Assembly: GCF_000801315.1 (NCBI RefSeq)
Contig: NZ_CP010054.1
Location: 1,922,001-1,986,000, forward strand
Direction of reading: 5' to 3'
Source: Hymenobacter sp. DG25B
GTDB lineage: Bacteria; Bacteroidota; Bacteroidia; Cytophagales; Hymenobacteraceae
DNA length: 64,000 bases
The first letter of the stretch is position 1. Each line of letters starts with the position of its first letter. Shown here one piece after another: positions 25,664 through 33,824 of the stretch. The notes beneath the pieces are model-generated. The model saw nothing but the letters and a program-made list of their open reading frames with translations, did not search any database and was not told the origin of the DNA. The position numbers were made by a program, and so were the translations under genes.

Positions 25664-26359
25664 ATGGACCTGATTGGCAAGGTAGCTATTCTCACGGGCG
25701 TCAGCAAAGGAATTGGCCTGGCTACGGCCGAGGCATTATTGGCGCATGGTGCTATTGTGGCAGGCTGGGGCCGCACCGCACCCAAACAATTAAAGCACGA
25801 GCGTTTCCACTTCTTTAAGTGTGATGTGCGCAAGGAAGCGGCCGTGATAAAAGCTTACGCCGAAACCCGCGAAAAGCTGGGCCAGGAAGTACACGTGCTG
25901 GTAAACAACGCCGGCCTGGGCATTTCCGGTCCCGTAGACGGCTTCGATTCCGACGACTGGCACCTCATGTTTGATACCAACGTGCACGGCATGTTCTACT
26001 GCACCAAAGCCGTGCTGCCGCAAATGCGCGAGCAGCAGCTGGGCCATATTATCAATATATCTTCCATTGCCGGCCAGCAGGGCATCGAGAAAATGGCCGG
26101 CTACTGTGCCACCAAGTTCGCGGTAAAGGGCTTCTCGCAGTCCTTGTTTAAAGAGGTGCGAAATGATGGCATTAAAGTAACGTGCCTGTATCCGGGCTCG
26201 GTGCAGACCAATTTCTTCGATGAGATACCCGGTACCGAAGCCAACGCCTCTATGATGCAGCCCGAGGACATTGCCGCCACCATTGTGCACGCCATTGAAA
26301 CGCCCTTCAACTTCCACATTGTGGATATTGAAATGCGCCCTTTGCAACCCAAGAAATAG
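25664..26359 (+). CDS. Short-chain dehydrogenase/reductase (3-ketoacyl reductase-like)
   Basis: 231 residues with the full SDR set: TGVSKGIG cofactor loop, NNAGLG, ISSIAGQQG with the catalytic Ser, GYCATKFAVKG (Tyr-x-x-x-Lys) and YPGSVQTNF. It is a cytoplasmic NAD(P)-dependent oxidoreductase, substrate unknown. It starts at ATG 25664 (MDLIGKVAILTG); the longer frame overlaps the divergent lipoprotein start. A large REP-like palindrome follows the stop codon. Confidence 0.88.
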   Translation: MDLIGKVAILTGVSKGIGLATAEALLAHGAIVAGWGRTAPKQLKHERFHFFKCDVRKEAAVIKAYAETREKLGQEVHVLVNNAGLGISGPVDGFDSDDWHLMFDTNVHGMFYCTKAVLPQMREQQLGHIINISSIAGQQGIEKMAGYCATKFAVKGFSQSLFKEVRNDGIKVTCLYPGSVQTNFFDEIPGTEANASMMQPEDIAATIVHAIETPFNFHIVDIEMRPLQPKK

Positions 26360-26361
26360 CC

Positions 26362-26456
26362 GTAGCGCGAAGCTCCAGCTTCGCGTATCGTTGGCCGATT
26401 CGCACCCGAGCCGGCCAACCTCAGCAACGATGCGCGAAGCTGGAGCTTCGCGCTAC
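26362..26456. repeat. Large REP/BIME-like palindromic repeat before gldA
   Basis: Two arms of about 30 bp (26362-26393 and 26425-26456) are inverted copies with one mismatch. Each arm is itself a hairpin: CGCGAAGCT-CC-AGCTTCGCG and CGCGAAGCT-GG-AGCTTCGCG. The element ends 5 nt before the gldA start codon. The nested design is like REP-pair elements moved by REP-associated transposases. Confidence 0.8.
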
Positions 26457-26461
26457 ACCCT

Positions 26462-27370
26462 ATGGTAGAAGTTCAACACCTGACCAAGCTTTTCGGGACT
26501 CAGGCCGCCGTCAACGATATTTCGTTCAGCGTGGGCAAGGGCGAGATTCTGGGCTTTCTGGGGCCGAACGGGGCCGGCAAAAGCACCACCATGAAAATTG
26601 CCACCGGCTACCTGCCGCCCACCAGCGGCACCGTACGTGTGGCTGATTTTGACGTGGTGGAGCACCCGCTGGAAGTGCGCCGCCGCGTGGGCTACCTGCC
26701 CGAGCACAACCCGCTCTATCTGGATATGTACGTGCACGAGTACCTCGATTTCATAGGCTCGGTGCACGGACTGAAAGGGCAGGAGCGCCGGCGCCGTGTG
26801 CAGCTAATGGTGGACCGGGTAGGGCTGGGCCGCGAGCAGAACAAGCTGATTGGGGCTTTAAGCAAGGGATACCGCCAGCGTGTGGGTCTGGCCCAAGCCC
26901 TGGTGCACGACCCCCAAGTACTTATCCTGGACGAACCTACCACCGGCCTCGACCCCAACCAGATTGGCGAAATCCGCCAGCTTATCCGCGAGCTGGGCCA
27001 GGACAAAACCGTCATCTTCAGCACCCACATTCTACCCGAGGTACAGGCGCTCTGCGACCGGGTAGTCATCATCAGCCGCGGCCAACTGGTAGCCGACTCG
27101 CCGGTGCGGGACCTGGGTGCTTTGGCCCAAGGCGAAACCATTATCCGCGCCGAGTTTGAAGGCCCGATTGACGCGGAAGTGCTGCGCCGTCTGCCGGAAG
27201 TAAAAGCAGTAGAGCCCGGCCCCGGCAACACCTGGCGCATCCGCACCGCCGGCACCACCGACCAGCGCGGTGCCATTTCCCGCCTCGCCGCCCAGCAAGG
27301 CTGGATTCTGCTGGGCCTGCGCCAGGAAGAACAGTCCCTGGAGCAGGTGTTTGGCGAATTGACCAAATAG
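26462..27370 (+). CDS. gldA: Gliding-motility ABC transporter ATP-binding protein GldA
   Basis: 302 residues: Walker A GPNGAGKST, signature LSKGYRQRVGLAQALV, Walker B LILDEPTTGLDPNQ and H-loop STHILPE. A C-terminal extension of about 80 residues (TIIRAEFEGPIDAEVLRRLPEVKAVEPG) is typical of GldA/YxlF-type ATPases. With GldF and GldG, encoded next, it forms an ABC complex required for gliding in Flavobacterium. In Cytophagales lineages without visible gliding the complex may serve another envelope process. The start codon lies directly after the palindromic repeat. Confidence 0.9.
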   Translation: MVEVQHLTKLFGTQAAVNDISFSVGKGEILGFLGPNGAGKSTTMKIATGYLPPTSGTVRVADFDVVEHPLEVRRRVGYLPEHNPLYLDMYVHEYLDFIGSVHGLKGQERRRRVQLMVDRVGLGREQNKLIGALSKGYRQRVGLAQALVHDPQVLILDEPTTGLDPNQIGEIRQLIRELGQDKTVIFSTHILPEVQALCDRVVIISRGQLVADSPVRDLGALAQGETIIRAEFEGPIDAEVLRRLPEVKAVEPGPGNTWRIRTAGTTDQRGAISRLAAQQGWILLGLRQEEQSLEQVFGELTK

Positions 27371-27378
27371 AACGAAAA

Positions 27379-27511
27379 ATCCCCTCCTTTTTTAAGGAGG
27401 GGTGGCCACAGGCCGGGGTGGTAAAATCGTTGTTTACTTGAATGACTTTAAGTCTTTTAGCTCTAGCTTAACCACCCCCAGCCCCTCCTTGAAAAAAGGA
27501 GGGGAGCTTAG
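27379..27511. repeat. Nested inverted repeat inside the gldA-gldF interval
   Basis: CCCCTCCTT...AAGGAGGGG hairpins occur at both ends (27381-27402 and 27482-27504). Between them GGGGTGGT...ACCACCCC sequences are complementary, so the whole 130 nt can fold on itself. It separates gldA from gldF although all three gld genes run in the same direction. Confidence 0.75.
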
Positions 27512-27538
27512 TACTAAAACAGTTTACAAAAGCCTTAG

Positions 27539-28264
27539 ATGCTCGCCATCCTTCGCAAAGAATTCAATGCCTTCCTCAACTCGCCCGTGGCCTATGTGGT
27601 CATTGGGGTGTTTCTGGTGGCTACCGGCCTGTTCGTGTGGGTATTCCCCGAAAGCTCCGTACTCGACTACGGCTTTGCCGACCTGCAGACGCTCTTCAAC
27701 CTGGCCCCCTGGATTTTTCTGTTCCTGATTCCGGCCATTACCATGCGCACGTTTGCGGAGGAGAAGAAGGCCGGCACCATTGAGCTGTTGCTCACGCGCC
27801 CCCTCACCGATGGGCAGCTGGTAGGAGGGAAGTACCTGGCCTGCCTGCTGCTGGCGCTGCTGGCGCTGGTGCCCACGCTGCTGTATTACTTCTCCGTGTA
27901 TCAGCTGGGCAACCCCGTTGGCAACATTGACTCGGCGGCGTTTGCCGGTTCTTTCCTCGGGCTGGCGCTGCTGGCGGCGGTGTTTGCGGCCATTGGCGTG
28001 TTGGCCTCCGCCCTTACCCGCGACCAGATTATTGCCTTTCTGGTGGCGGTGGTGGGCTGCTTTCTGGTGTATTCCGGGTTCGATTCGCTGGCTTCCCTGT
28101 TTGATGGGGCACTGGCCTACTACATCGGGCAGTTCGGCATTGCCGCGCACTACCGCGACATGAGCAAAGGCCTCGTGGACTCGCGCGACCTGCTCTATTT
28201 CTTCTCCATCGTGGCCCTGATGCTGGTTTCTACCCGCCTCGTGCTGCGCAGCCGCAACTGGTAA
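27539..28264 (+). CDS. gldF: Gliding-motility ABC transporter permease GldF
   Basis: 241 residues, six membrane helices, ABC-2 type. The N-terminus MLAILRKEFNAFLNSPVAYVVIGVFL and the loop AITMRTFAEEKKAGTIELLLTRPLTDGQLVGGKYLA are characteristic of GldF. It forms the membrane channel with GldA ATPase and GldG. It is followed after 16 nt by gldG. Confidence 0.93.
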   Translation: MLAILRKEFNAFLNSPVAYVVIGVFLVATGLFVWVFPESSVLDYGFADLQTLFNLAPWIFLFLIPAITMRTFAEEKKAGTIELLLTRPLTDGQLVGGKYLACLLLALLALVPTLLYYFSVYQLGNPVGNIDSAAFAGSFLGLALLAAVFAAIGVLASALTRDQIIAFLVAVVGCFLVYSGFDSLASLFDGALAYYIGQFGIAAHYRDMSKGLVDSRDLLYFFSIVALMLVSTRLVLRSRNW

Positions 28265-28280
28265 CCGGACTTTCTGACGC

Positions 28281-30002
28281 ATGGAAACTACTCCCAACGC
28301 CCTGCCCGCGCCCGTTGCCCCGGTTAAATCCCGCAAACAGCAGGACCTGCTCCGGTTCGGTCTGTTTGTGCTGGCGCTTTTTGTCCTCAACTTCATTGCC
28401 CAGCTCTATTTCTTCCGCCTCGACCTCACCGAGGATAAGCGCTACAGCATGGCCCCGGCCACCAAGCAGCTGCTGGAGCAGATGCCCGAGCCCGTAACCG
28501 TAACGGTATACCTGGCCGGCGACTTCCCGCCTGCCTTCCGCCGCCTGCAGCAGGCCACCCGCGAAACGCTGGACGAAATGCAGATACACGCCGGCTCCAA
28601 GCTGCGCTATGTTTTCGTCGATCCTGCGGCCGCTTCTTCCGAGGAAGCCCGCAACAAGGAATACCAGCGCCTGATCCAGAAAGGGCTGACCCCCACCAAC
28701 CTGGGAGCCAATGAAAACGGCAAGCGCGTCGAGAAAATCATCTTCCCCTGGGCTACCATTACCGTGGGCAGTAAGGAGCAGAACGTGCTGCTGCTGCGCG
28801 GCAACCAGGCCGCCGCGCCCGATGTGCGCCTCAACCAAAGCATTGAAGGTTTAGAGTACGAAATGGCCAGCGCCATTCGGCGGCTGCAGCCCAGCACCCG
28901 CAAAGTTATTGGCATAGTAGAAAGCCACGGCGAGCTGGATAACCTGCAAATGGCTGATATGATTGGCTCCCTGCAGCGCGACTACAACGTGTACCGCGTA
29001 GACCTGAGCAAGGTGCCCAGCCTTAAGCCGCTGGCTGCCGTTATCATCGCCAAGCCCCAGCGCCCCTATACCGAGGCTGAGAAGTTTAAGCTGGATGAGT
29101 ACATCACCCAGGGCGGCCGGGCCATGTTTTTCGTGGATATGATGCGCGTGAACCTGGACAGCGCCAACCGCGGCGGCATGCTCTCATTCCCCATCGAGCT
29201 GAACCTCACCGACCTGCTTTTCAAGTACGGCGCCCGCTTCAACGGCGACCTGATCCTGGATATCAACTCCGGTCTAATCCCTTTGGTAACGGGCGTTACC
29301 GGCAATAAGCCGCAGGTAGAGCCCATGCCGTGGCAGTTTTACCCCATCGTCAACTCTTTCAGCCCGCACCCCATCACCCGCAACCTGGATGCGGTGTACT
29401 TCAAGTTTGTGGGCACAATTGATACGGTCAAAGCCGCGGGCATTCGCAAAACGCCGCTCATGTTCACCTCCCGCTACACCCGCGTGCTGCCCGCGCCGGT
29501 GCCCGTAAACCTGAACGATGCCCGCCTGCCGCCCGACCCCAAACTATACACCAGCGGCCCCAAGCCCGTAAGCTACCTGCTGGAAGGTCAGTTTCGCTCC
29601 CTGTTCGCCAATCGTACCAAGCCTGGTACCACTGAGTTTCAGCCCGCGCAAACGGCCAATGCCCGCCCCGGAAAGATTCTGCTGATATCGGACGGGGACT
29701 TTGTGCGCAACGATGTAGATACCAAAACCGGCCGCCCCCTGCGTCTGGGCTACGACCGGATGGCCACCACCGAATTCGCCAACCGCGAGCTGGTGCAAAA
29801 CGCCACCGACTACCTCCTGGATGAAACCGGCCTGATTGCCGTTCGCGGCAAAGAAATTACGCTGCGCCCGCTGGATAAAGTGAAAGTCAACGAAGAAAAA
29901 CGCCGCTGGCAGCTGCTGAATATCGGCGCCCCGCTGGTGTTGTTAGCCTTGTTTGGGCTGGTGCGGGCATGGCTGCGCAAGCGGAAGTATGCCTCGTTTT
30001 AA
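28281..30002 (+). CDS. gldG: Gliding-motility ABC transporter auxiliary protein GldG
   Basis: 573 residues: an N-terminal membrane helix (LLRFGLFVLALFVLNFIAQLYFFRLDLTEDKRYSMAPATKQLLE), a large periplasmic ABC-type-uncharacterised-transport domain (VTVYLAGDFPPAFRRLQ, IGIVESHGELDN, FFVDMMRVNLDSA), and a C-terminal membrane helix before a basic tail (RAWLRKRKYASF). GldG is thought to act as the extracytoplasmic part of the GldAFG transporter. It is the last gene of the apparent operon; an AT-rich foreign-looking lipoprotein gene follows. Confidence 0.92.
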   Translation: METTPNALPAPVAPVKSRKQQDLLRFGLFVLALFVLNFIAQLYFFRLDLTEDKRYSMAPATKQLLEQMPEPVTVTVYLAGDFPPAFRRLQQATRETLDEMQIHAGSKLRYVFVDPAAASSEEARNKEYQRLIQKGLTPTNLGANENGKRVEKIIFPWATITVGSKEQNVLLLRGNQAAAPDVRLNQSIEGLEYEMASAIRRLQPSTRKVIGIVESHGELDNLQMADMIGSLQRDYNVYRVDLSKVPSLKPLAAVIIAKPQRPYTEAEKFKLDEYITQGGRAMFFVDMMRVNLDSANRGGMLSFPIELNLTDLLFKYGARFNGDLILDINSGLIPLVTGVTGNKPQVEPMPWQFYPIVNSFSPHPITRNLDAVYFKFVGTIDTVKAAGIRKTPLMFTSRYTRVLPAPVPVNLNDARLPPDPKLYTSGPKPVSYLLEGQFRSLFANRTKPGTTEFQPAQTANARPGKILLISDGDFVRNDVDTKTGRPLRLGYDRMATTEFANRELVQNATDYLLDETGLIAVRGKEITLRPLDKVKVNEEKRRWQLLNIGAPLVLLALFGLVRAWLRKRKYASF

Positions 30003-30049
30003 ATTTTTGACGTGATTGTATTTTATTAAATAGAATATATTTTATAAAC

Positions 30050-30493
30050 ATGAGTAATATTGTTATAACTGCTTTTTTCTTAATGTTTATTTTGAGCGGG
30101 TGCTACAACAATAAAATGATTCACTCTAGTGGCAAGAATGAAATTGTTTATTCTCTGCCACTGCCACGTGGGTTTAAAAGATTGGAGTCTGCAGATTATC
30201 ATGGTAGAAAGCTTGTTAAGTTTAACTATCCAGACTCCTCCTGTGTATTTATTACGGATAAAAATGGTTATGTAGCTGATTTTATGTCCCTGAAATACGG
30301 AGACGGTATTTATGTCTTTGTTGCAACTGAGGACACTGTTAATATAAATGGACTATATAAAAATAAATATTGGAGAGAGATAAAAAAGAATAATGTAATT
30401 TATGGATATAGTAATGTTTCTGAGGATAGAAGAGCTGAATTTGATATGGTTATTAATAATATGAATATTCGATATCCTGAAAAGAAAAAGTAA
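30050..30493 (+). CDS. AT-rich putative lipoprotein, unknown function
   Basis: 147 residues with a lipoprotein signal (MSNIVITAFFLMFILSGC, Cys18). The mature protein is hydrophilic and Lys/Asn/Tyr-rich. Its coding sequence is about one third GC, whereas the neighbouring genes are about 60%; codons such as AAT, TTT and ATA dominate. This points to recent acquisition from a low-GC relative. No domain is recognised, and no mobility gene flanks it. Confidence 0.65.
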   Translation: MSNIVITAFFLMFILSGCYNNKMIHSSGKNEIVYSLPLPRGFKRLESADYHGRKLVKFNYPDSSCVFITDKNGYVADFMSLKYGDGIYVFVATEDTVNINGLYKNKYWREIKKNNVIYGYSNVSEDRRAEFDMVINNMNIRYPEKKK

Positions 30494-30538
30494 TAGATTC
30501 AACTCTTCAAGGATGTGAAGTCGACAATGGCGGCATTT

Positions 30539-30865
30539 CTAAGCCTCTAACTTACTCAGCAACATAGGCACAATAGTGTCACCTTCGGGCAGGCCCTGCT
30601 GCCGCCACAGCTCAATGCCACGGCGCACCAGCACAAAGGAGGGGAGCTGGGAGGCATGGAAACTGCTGACCACCGCCGGATGACTGGCCCCATCTATTTT
30701 AAGCACCCGAATGGCCGTGCCCAGCTGGCCCTGCAGCTGATCGAGGGAAGTTGTGATAGTTGCCGCCGTTTGCTTGCCTTCGCTGTTCAATGCCGGCGGC
30801 AGCAGCACCAGCAGTACTGGCGCATCAGGCGACGAAGGCAGCGGTTGGGATTGGGAGACAGTCAT
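30539..30865 (-). CDS. Thioredoxin-like fold protein without CxxC
   Basis: 108 residues. The pattern VLLVLLPPAL...IRVLKIDGASHPAVVSSFHASQLPSFVLVRRGIELWRQQGLPEGDTIVPML follows the thioredoxin fold after its active-site helix, including the cis-Pro region (QLPSFVLVRRG). The CxxC motif is absent and the protein has no cysteine at all. It therefore cannot act as a redox thioredoxin and may be a binding protein. It is divergent from the PAS kinase gene. Confidence 0.7.
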   Translation of the reverse strand: MTVSQSQPLPSSPDAPVLLVLLPPALNSEGKQTAATITTSLDQLQGQLGTAIRVLKIDGASHPAVVSSFHASQLPSFVLVRRGIELWRQQGLPEGDTIVPMLLSKLEA

Positions 30866-31037
30866 GAGCGGTAAGAAAAATTGTTGGCGTAAAATTGCCT
30901 TTCTGGCGTATCTATGACCATGATATTTGTCAGCTTGCTACTCGCTATTTGTCATATTCGTCGGATTAATTCCGAAGTTTGAGGAAAGCCCCCACGGTCA
31001 TTTTCCTCCATTCCCCGCTACCGTCCGCTACCAGTAC

Positions 31038-32651
31038 ATGCCCACAAATCCTGTCAACATCGCCCTGAATGACGTTCTGATCAATCAGGCAGAAGAGTTT
31101 ATAGGCATTTATGATGATGCCAGCGGCCGTTTTACCCGGGTCAATAAAGCGGGCGCACAGCTGTTGGGTTACCCATCAGAGGAAGCCTTTTTAGCTGATT
31201 TAGACGCCACCCCCCGGTTGCCAGCCCTGCCACCTACCTATTGGGAAGCCTTGCGTACGGAAGCCCGCCGGGCCGGCCGGCAGGAGGTAGAAACCGAAGT
31301 AAGTCGGCAGAACGGCGAATTGTTCTGGGGCAAGCTGCAGCTTAGCTTTTTAGAGATTGACGGCCGCGCCAGCTTTCTGGTGCGCCTGAGCGAGCAGGAG
31401 CGACTGCACCAGGCCGAGCGGGATCTGGCCCAGAGCGAGCGGCGCTTTGAGGCCGTTTTTTCCAATGCGACCATCGGCATCATCGTCTGCGACCGGCAGG
31501 GCAGCATCATATCAGCCAACCGCCACTCCCAGCAGCTGTTTGGCTATGCTGATAGTGAGTTGCTGGGCCAGAAGATAGAAGTGCTGGTACCCAATGCCAT
31601 TGGCCGCCAGCACCAGAAGCTGCGGGAGTCCTTCAATGCGCAACCATCAGTGCGGGCTATGGGCCAGCACAGCGGCGACCTGCAGGCCCAGCGCAAAGAC
31701 GGTTCTGTTTTCCCCGTAGAAGTTAGTCTGAGCTACTTTTATGAGGAGCAGGACCTGTATGTGGTTTCCTATATCCTGGATATCACCTTCAAGAAAAATG
31801 CCGAGCAGGCCCTGATTAATGAGCGCCAACGGGTAGAGCGCCTCAATACCGAGCTGGAGCAGAAAGTAGCCGACCGTACCCACGCCCTGCTCAACACCCT
31901 GGAACAGCTGGAGCAGCGCTCCGAAGAACTGACCATTGCGCTGGCCGCCGAGCAGGAGCTGGGCGAGCTGAAGTCGCGCTTTGTGTCTATGGCCTCGCAC
32001 GAGTTCCGCACGCCGCTCACGGCCGTACTCACCTCGGCCACGCTCATTGAAAAGTACCCCGGCGGCGACCAGCAGGACAAGCGCCTGAAACATCTGCAGC
32101 GCATACGGTCCTCGGTGAACCACCTGAACGATATTCTGGAGGAGTTCCTGTCGGTAGGCAAAATTGAGGAAGGCAAGATAGAAACCCGTCCGGCCCGGCT
32201 GGATATGGCCGTGCTGCTCACCGATACCGTTACCGATGTGCAGGGCATGCTGAAAGCCGGCCAGTCCATTGATAAGCAGGTAAGCTGCCAGGAGCATGTC
32301 TGGCTGGACCCCTCCCTGATGCGGAAGATTCTGGTGAACCTGCTGTCCAACGCCATTAAATATTCCGGCGAGAATTCCGTGGTAACGGTGCGCGCCCAGT
32401 GCAGCCAGGGTCAGCTCACGCTCACGGTGCAGGACCAGGGCGTGGGCATTTCGGATGAGGACAAGGAGCACCTGTTTGAGCGGTTCTTCCGGGCCCGCAA
32501 CGTCACCAATATTCCCGGTACGGGCCTGGGATTGTATATTATTGCGAAATATCTGGAGCTGATGCGGGGTACCATCTCCCTGGAAAGTAAGCTGCAGGAA
32601 GGTACCACCGTCACTATTACCATTCCCTATGACCACCATTCTGCTGATTGA
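31038..32651 (+). CDS. PAS-domain sensor histidine kinase
   Basis: 537 residues, no obvious membrane segment. Two PAS domains (about residues 10-120, IGIYDDASGRFTRVNKAGAQLLGY; and 135-255, FSNATIGIIVCDRQGSIISANRHSQQLFGY), then a coiled coil (ERLNTELEQKVADRTHALLNTLEQLEQ), an HisKA domain with H-box SMASHEFRTPLTAVLTSATLI, and an HATPase domain (NLLSNAIKYSG, VQDQGVGIS, GTGLGLYI). It starts at ATG 31038; upstream codons do not look coding. The gene ends 23 nt inside the regulator gene, implying coupled translation and a functional pair. Confidence 0.9.
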   Translation: MPTNPVNIALNDVLINQAEEFIGIYDDASGRFTRVNKAGAQLLGYPSEEAFLADLDATPRLPALPPTYWEALRTEARRAGRQEVETEVSRQNGELFWGKLQLSFLEIDGRASFLVRLSEQERLHQAERDLAQSERRFEAVFSNATIGIIVCDRQGSIISANRHSQQLFGYADSELLGQKIEVLVPNAIGRQHQKLRESFNAQPSVRAMGQHSGDLQAQRKDGSVFPVEVSLSYFYEEQDLYVVSYILDITFKKNAEQALINERQRVERLNTELEQKVADRTHALLNTLEQLEQRSEELTIALAAEQELGELKSRFVSMASHEFRTPLTAVLTSATLIEKYPGGDQQDKRLKHLQRIRSSVNHLNDILEEFLSVGKIEEGKIETRPARLDMAVLLTDTVTDVQGMLKAGQSIDKQVSCQEHVWLDPSLMRKILVNLLSNAIKYSGENSVVTVRAQCSQGQLTLTVQDQGVGISDEDKEHLFERFFRARNVTNIPGTGLGLYIIAKYLELMRGTISLESKLQEGTTVTITIPYDHHSAD

Positions 32652-33681
32652 GGATAACGACTTCATCCGGGAAAACACCGCCGAGATTCTGGAGCTGGCC
32701 GGCTACACCGTAGTTACCGCCGAAAACGGAAAAGTAGGCGTGGAGCAGGCCCTGGCCGCCCGCCCCGATCTGGTGATTTGTGATATTATGATGCCCGTGC
32801 TGGATGGCTACGGCGTGCTGCAGATTTTTAACCAGAACCCGCAGCTTTCCGGAGTGCCGTTCATCTTCCTCACAGCCAAAACCGAGCGCACCGACATGCG
32901 CCGCGGCATGGAGCTGGGCGCCGATGACTACCTCACCAAGCCCTTTGACGATACCGAGCTGCTGAGCGCCATTACCAGCCGCCTCAAACGCTTCCAGCAC
33001 CTTAAACCCGACTACGACCTGCAAGGGGAGGGCCTGCACGAGTTCCTGCAGGATGCCCGCACTGTTGGCAACCTGGAAAGCCTGACTACTGACCGCAAAG
33101 TGTACCAGGTGCGTAAAAAGCAGGATATTTATTCTGAAGGCGACGAGCCCACGCGCTTGTACTTCGTAAAATCGGGCCGCATCAAAACCATCCGGACCAC
33201 GCCCGCCGGCAAGGAGCTGATAACCGGCATCTACAACCCCGGCGACTTTTTTGGTTACATGGCGCTGCTGGAACAAACCCGCCACACCGACTCCGCGGTA
33301 GCCGTGGATGACTCCGCGCTGGTGTACATCCCCAAAGAAGACTTTACCCAGCTGCTGCTACGCAATGCGGAGGTTAGCAAGCACTTTATCCGGCTGCTGG
33401 CCGGCCGCGTGAGCGAGCGGGAACAGCAGCTTTTGGGCATGGCCTACAACTCCATCCGGCGGCGCGTGGCCGATACGCTGCTGCAAATGCACGAGCAGCT
33501 GGGCAGCGAGGAGGAAACCCCCATTCAGCTCTCCCGCGACGATATGGCCGCCGTGGTAGGCACTGCCTCAGAGTCCCTTATCCGGACGCTAAGCGAGTTT
33601 AAGCACGATGGGCTGATTGAGATGAGCGGCAAAGGCATTCGGGTGCTGCAGCCCGAGAAGCTGCGGCGGGCCAACTGGTAA
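32629..33681 (+). CDS. Response regulator fused to CRP/FNR-type DNA-binding module
   Basis: 350 residues. N-terminal receiver domain (1-122) with phosphoacceptor Asp52 (ICDIMMPVLDG), switch Thr/Lys in FLTAKTER and YLTKPFD. Middle cyclic-nucleotide-binding-like domain (about 150-260; IYSEGDEPTRLYFVKSGRIKTIR, GDFFGYMALLEQ). C-terminal Crp helix-turn-helix (LSRDDMAAVVGTASESLIRTLSEFKHDGLIEM). The second input may bind a nucleotide or be vestigial, since a clear RxA cAMP-phosphate site is not evident. It overlaps the kinase gene by 23 nt, and is therefore the probable phosphorylation target of that kinase. Confidence 0.9.
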   Translation: MTTILLIEDNDFIRENTAEILELAGYTVVTAENGKVGVEQALAARPDLVICDIMMPVLDGYGVLQIFNQNPQLSGVPFIFLTAKTERTDMRRGMELGADDYLTKPFDDTELLSAITSRLKRFQHLKPDYDLQGEGLHEFLQDARTVGNLESLTTDRKVYQVRKKQDIYSEGDEPTRLYFVKSGRIKTIRTTPAGKELITGIYNPGDFFGYMALLEQTRHTDSAVAVDDSALVYIPKEDFTQLLLRNAEVSKHFIRLLAGRVSEREQQLLGMAYNSIRRRVADTLLQMHEQLGSEEETPIQLSRDDMAAVVGTASESLIRTLSEFKHDGLIEMSGKGIRVLQPEKLRRANW

Positions 33682-33781
33682 CTGCTAAACTCGTTGCTGG
33701 CACTGCCTGGGGCCTAAAACCACGGCAAATCAGGTAGCGGAAATGCCTGGAATTTCGTCCCGAAAATACCCCGCCATTTCC

Positions 33782-33789
33782 TATCTTTG
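33782..33789 (+). promoter_or_regulatory. Putative -7 promoter element of dnaN
   Basis: TATCTTTG matches TAnnTTTG exactly, 35 nt before the dnaN ATG. No clean TTTG lies at the expected upstream distance; TTTCG at 33753 is the nearest candidate. Confidence 0.5.
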
Positions 33790-33824
33790 TCCTCTTCCAA
33801 AAACGCCCGACAACCCGCCTCTTT

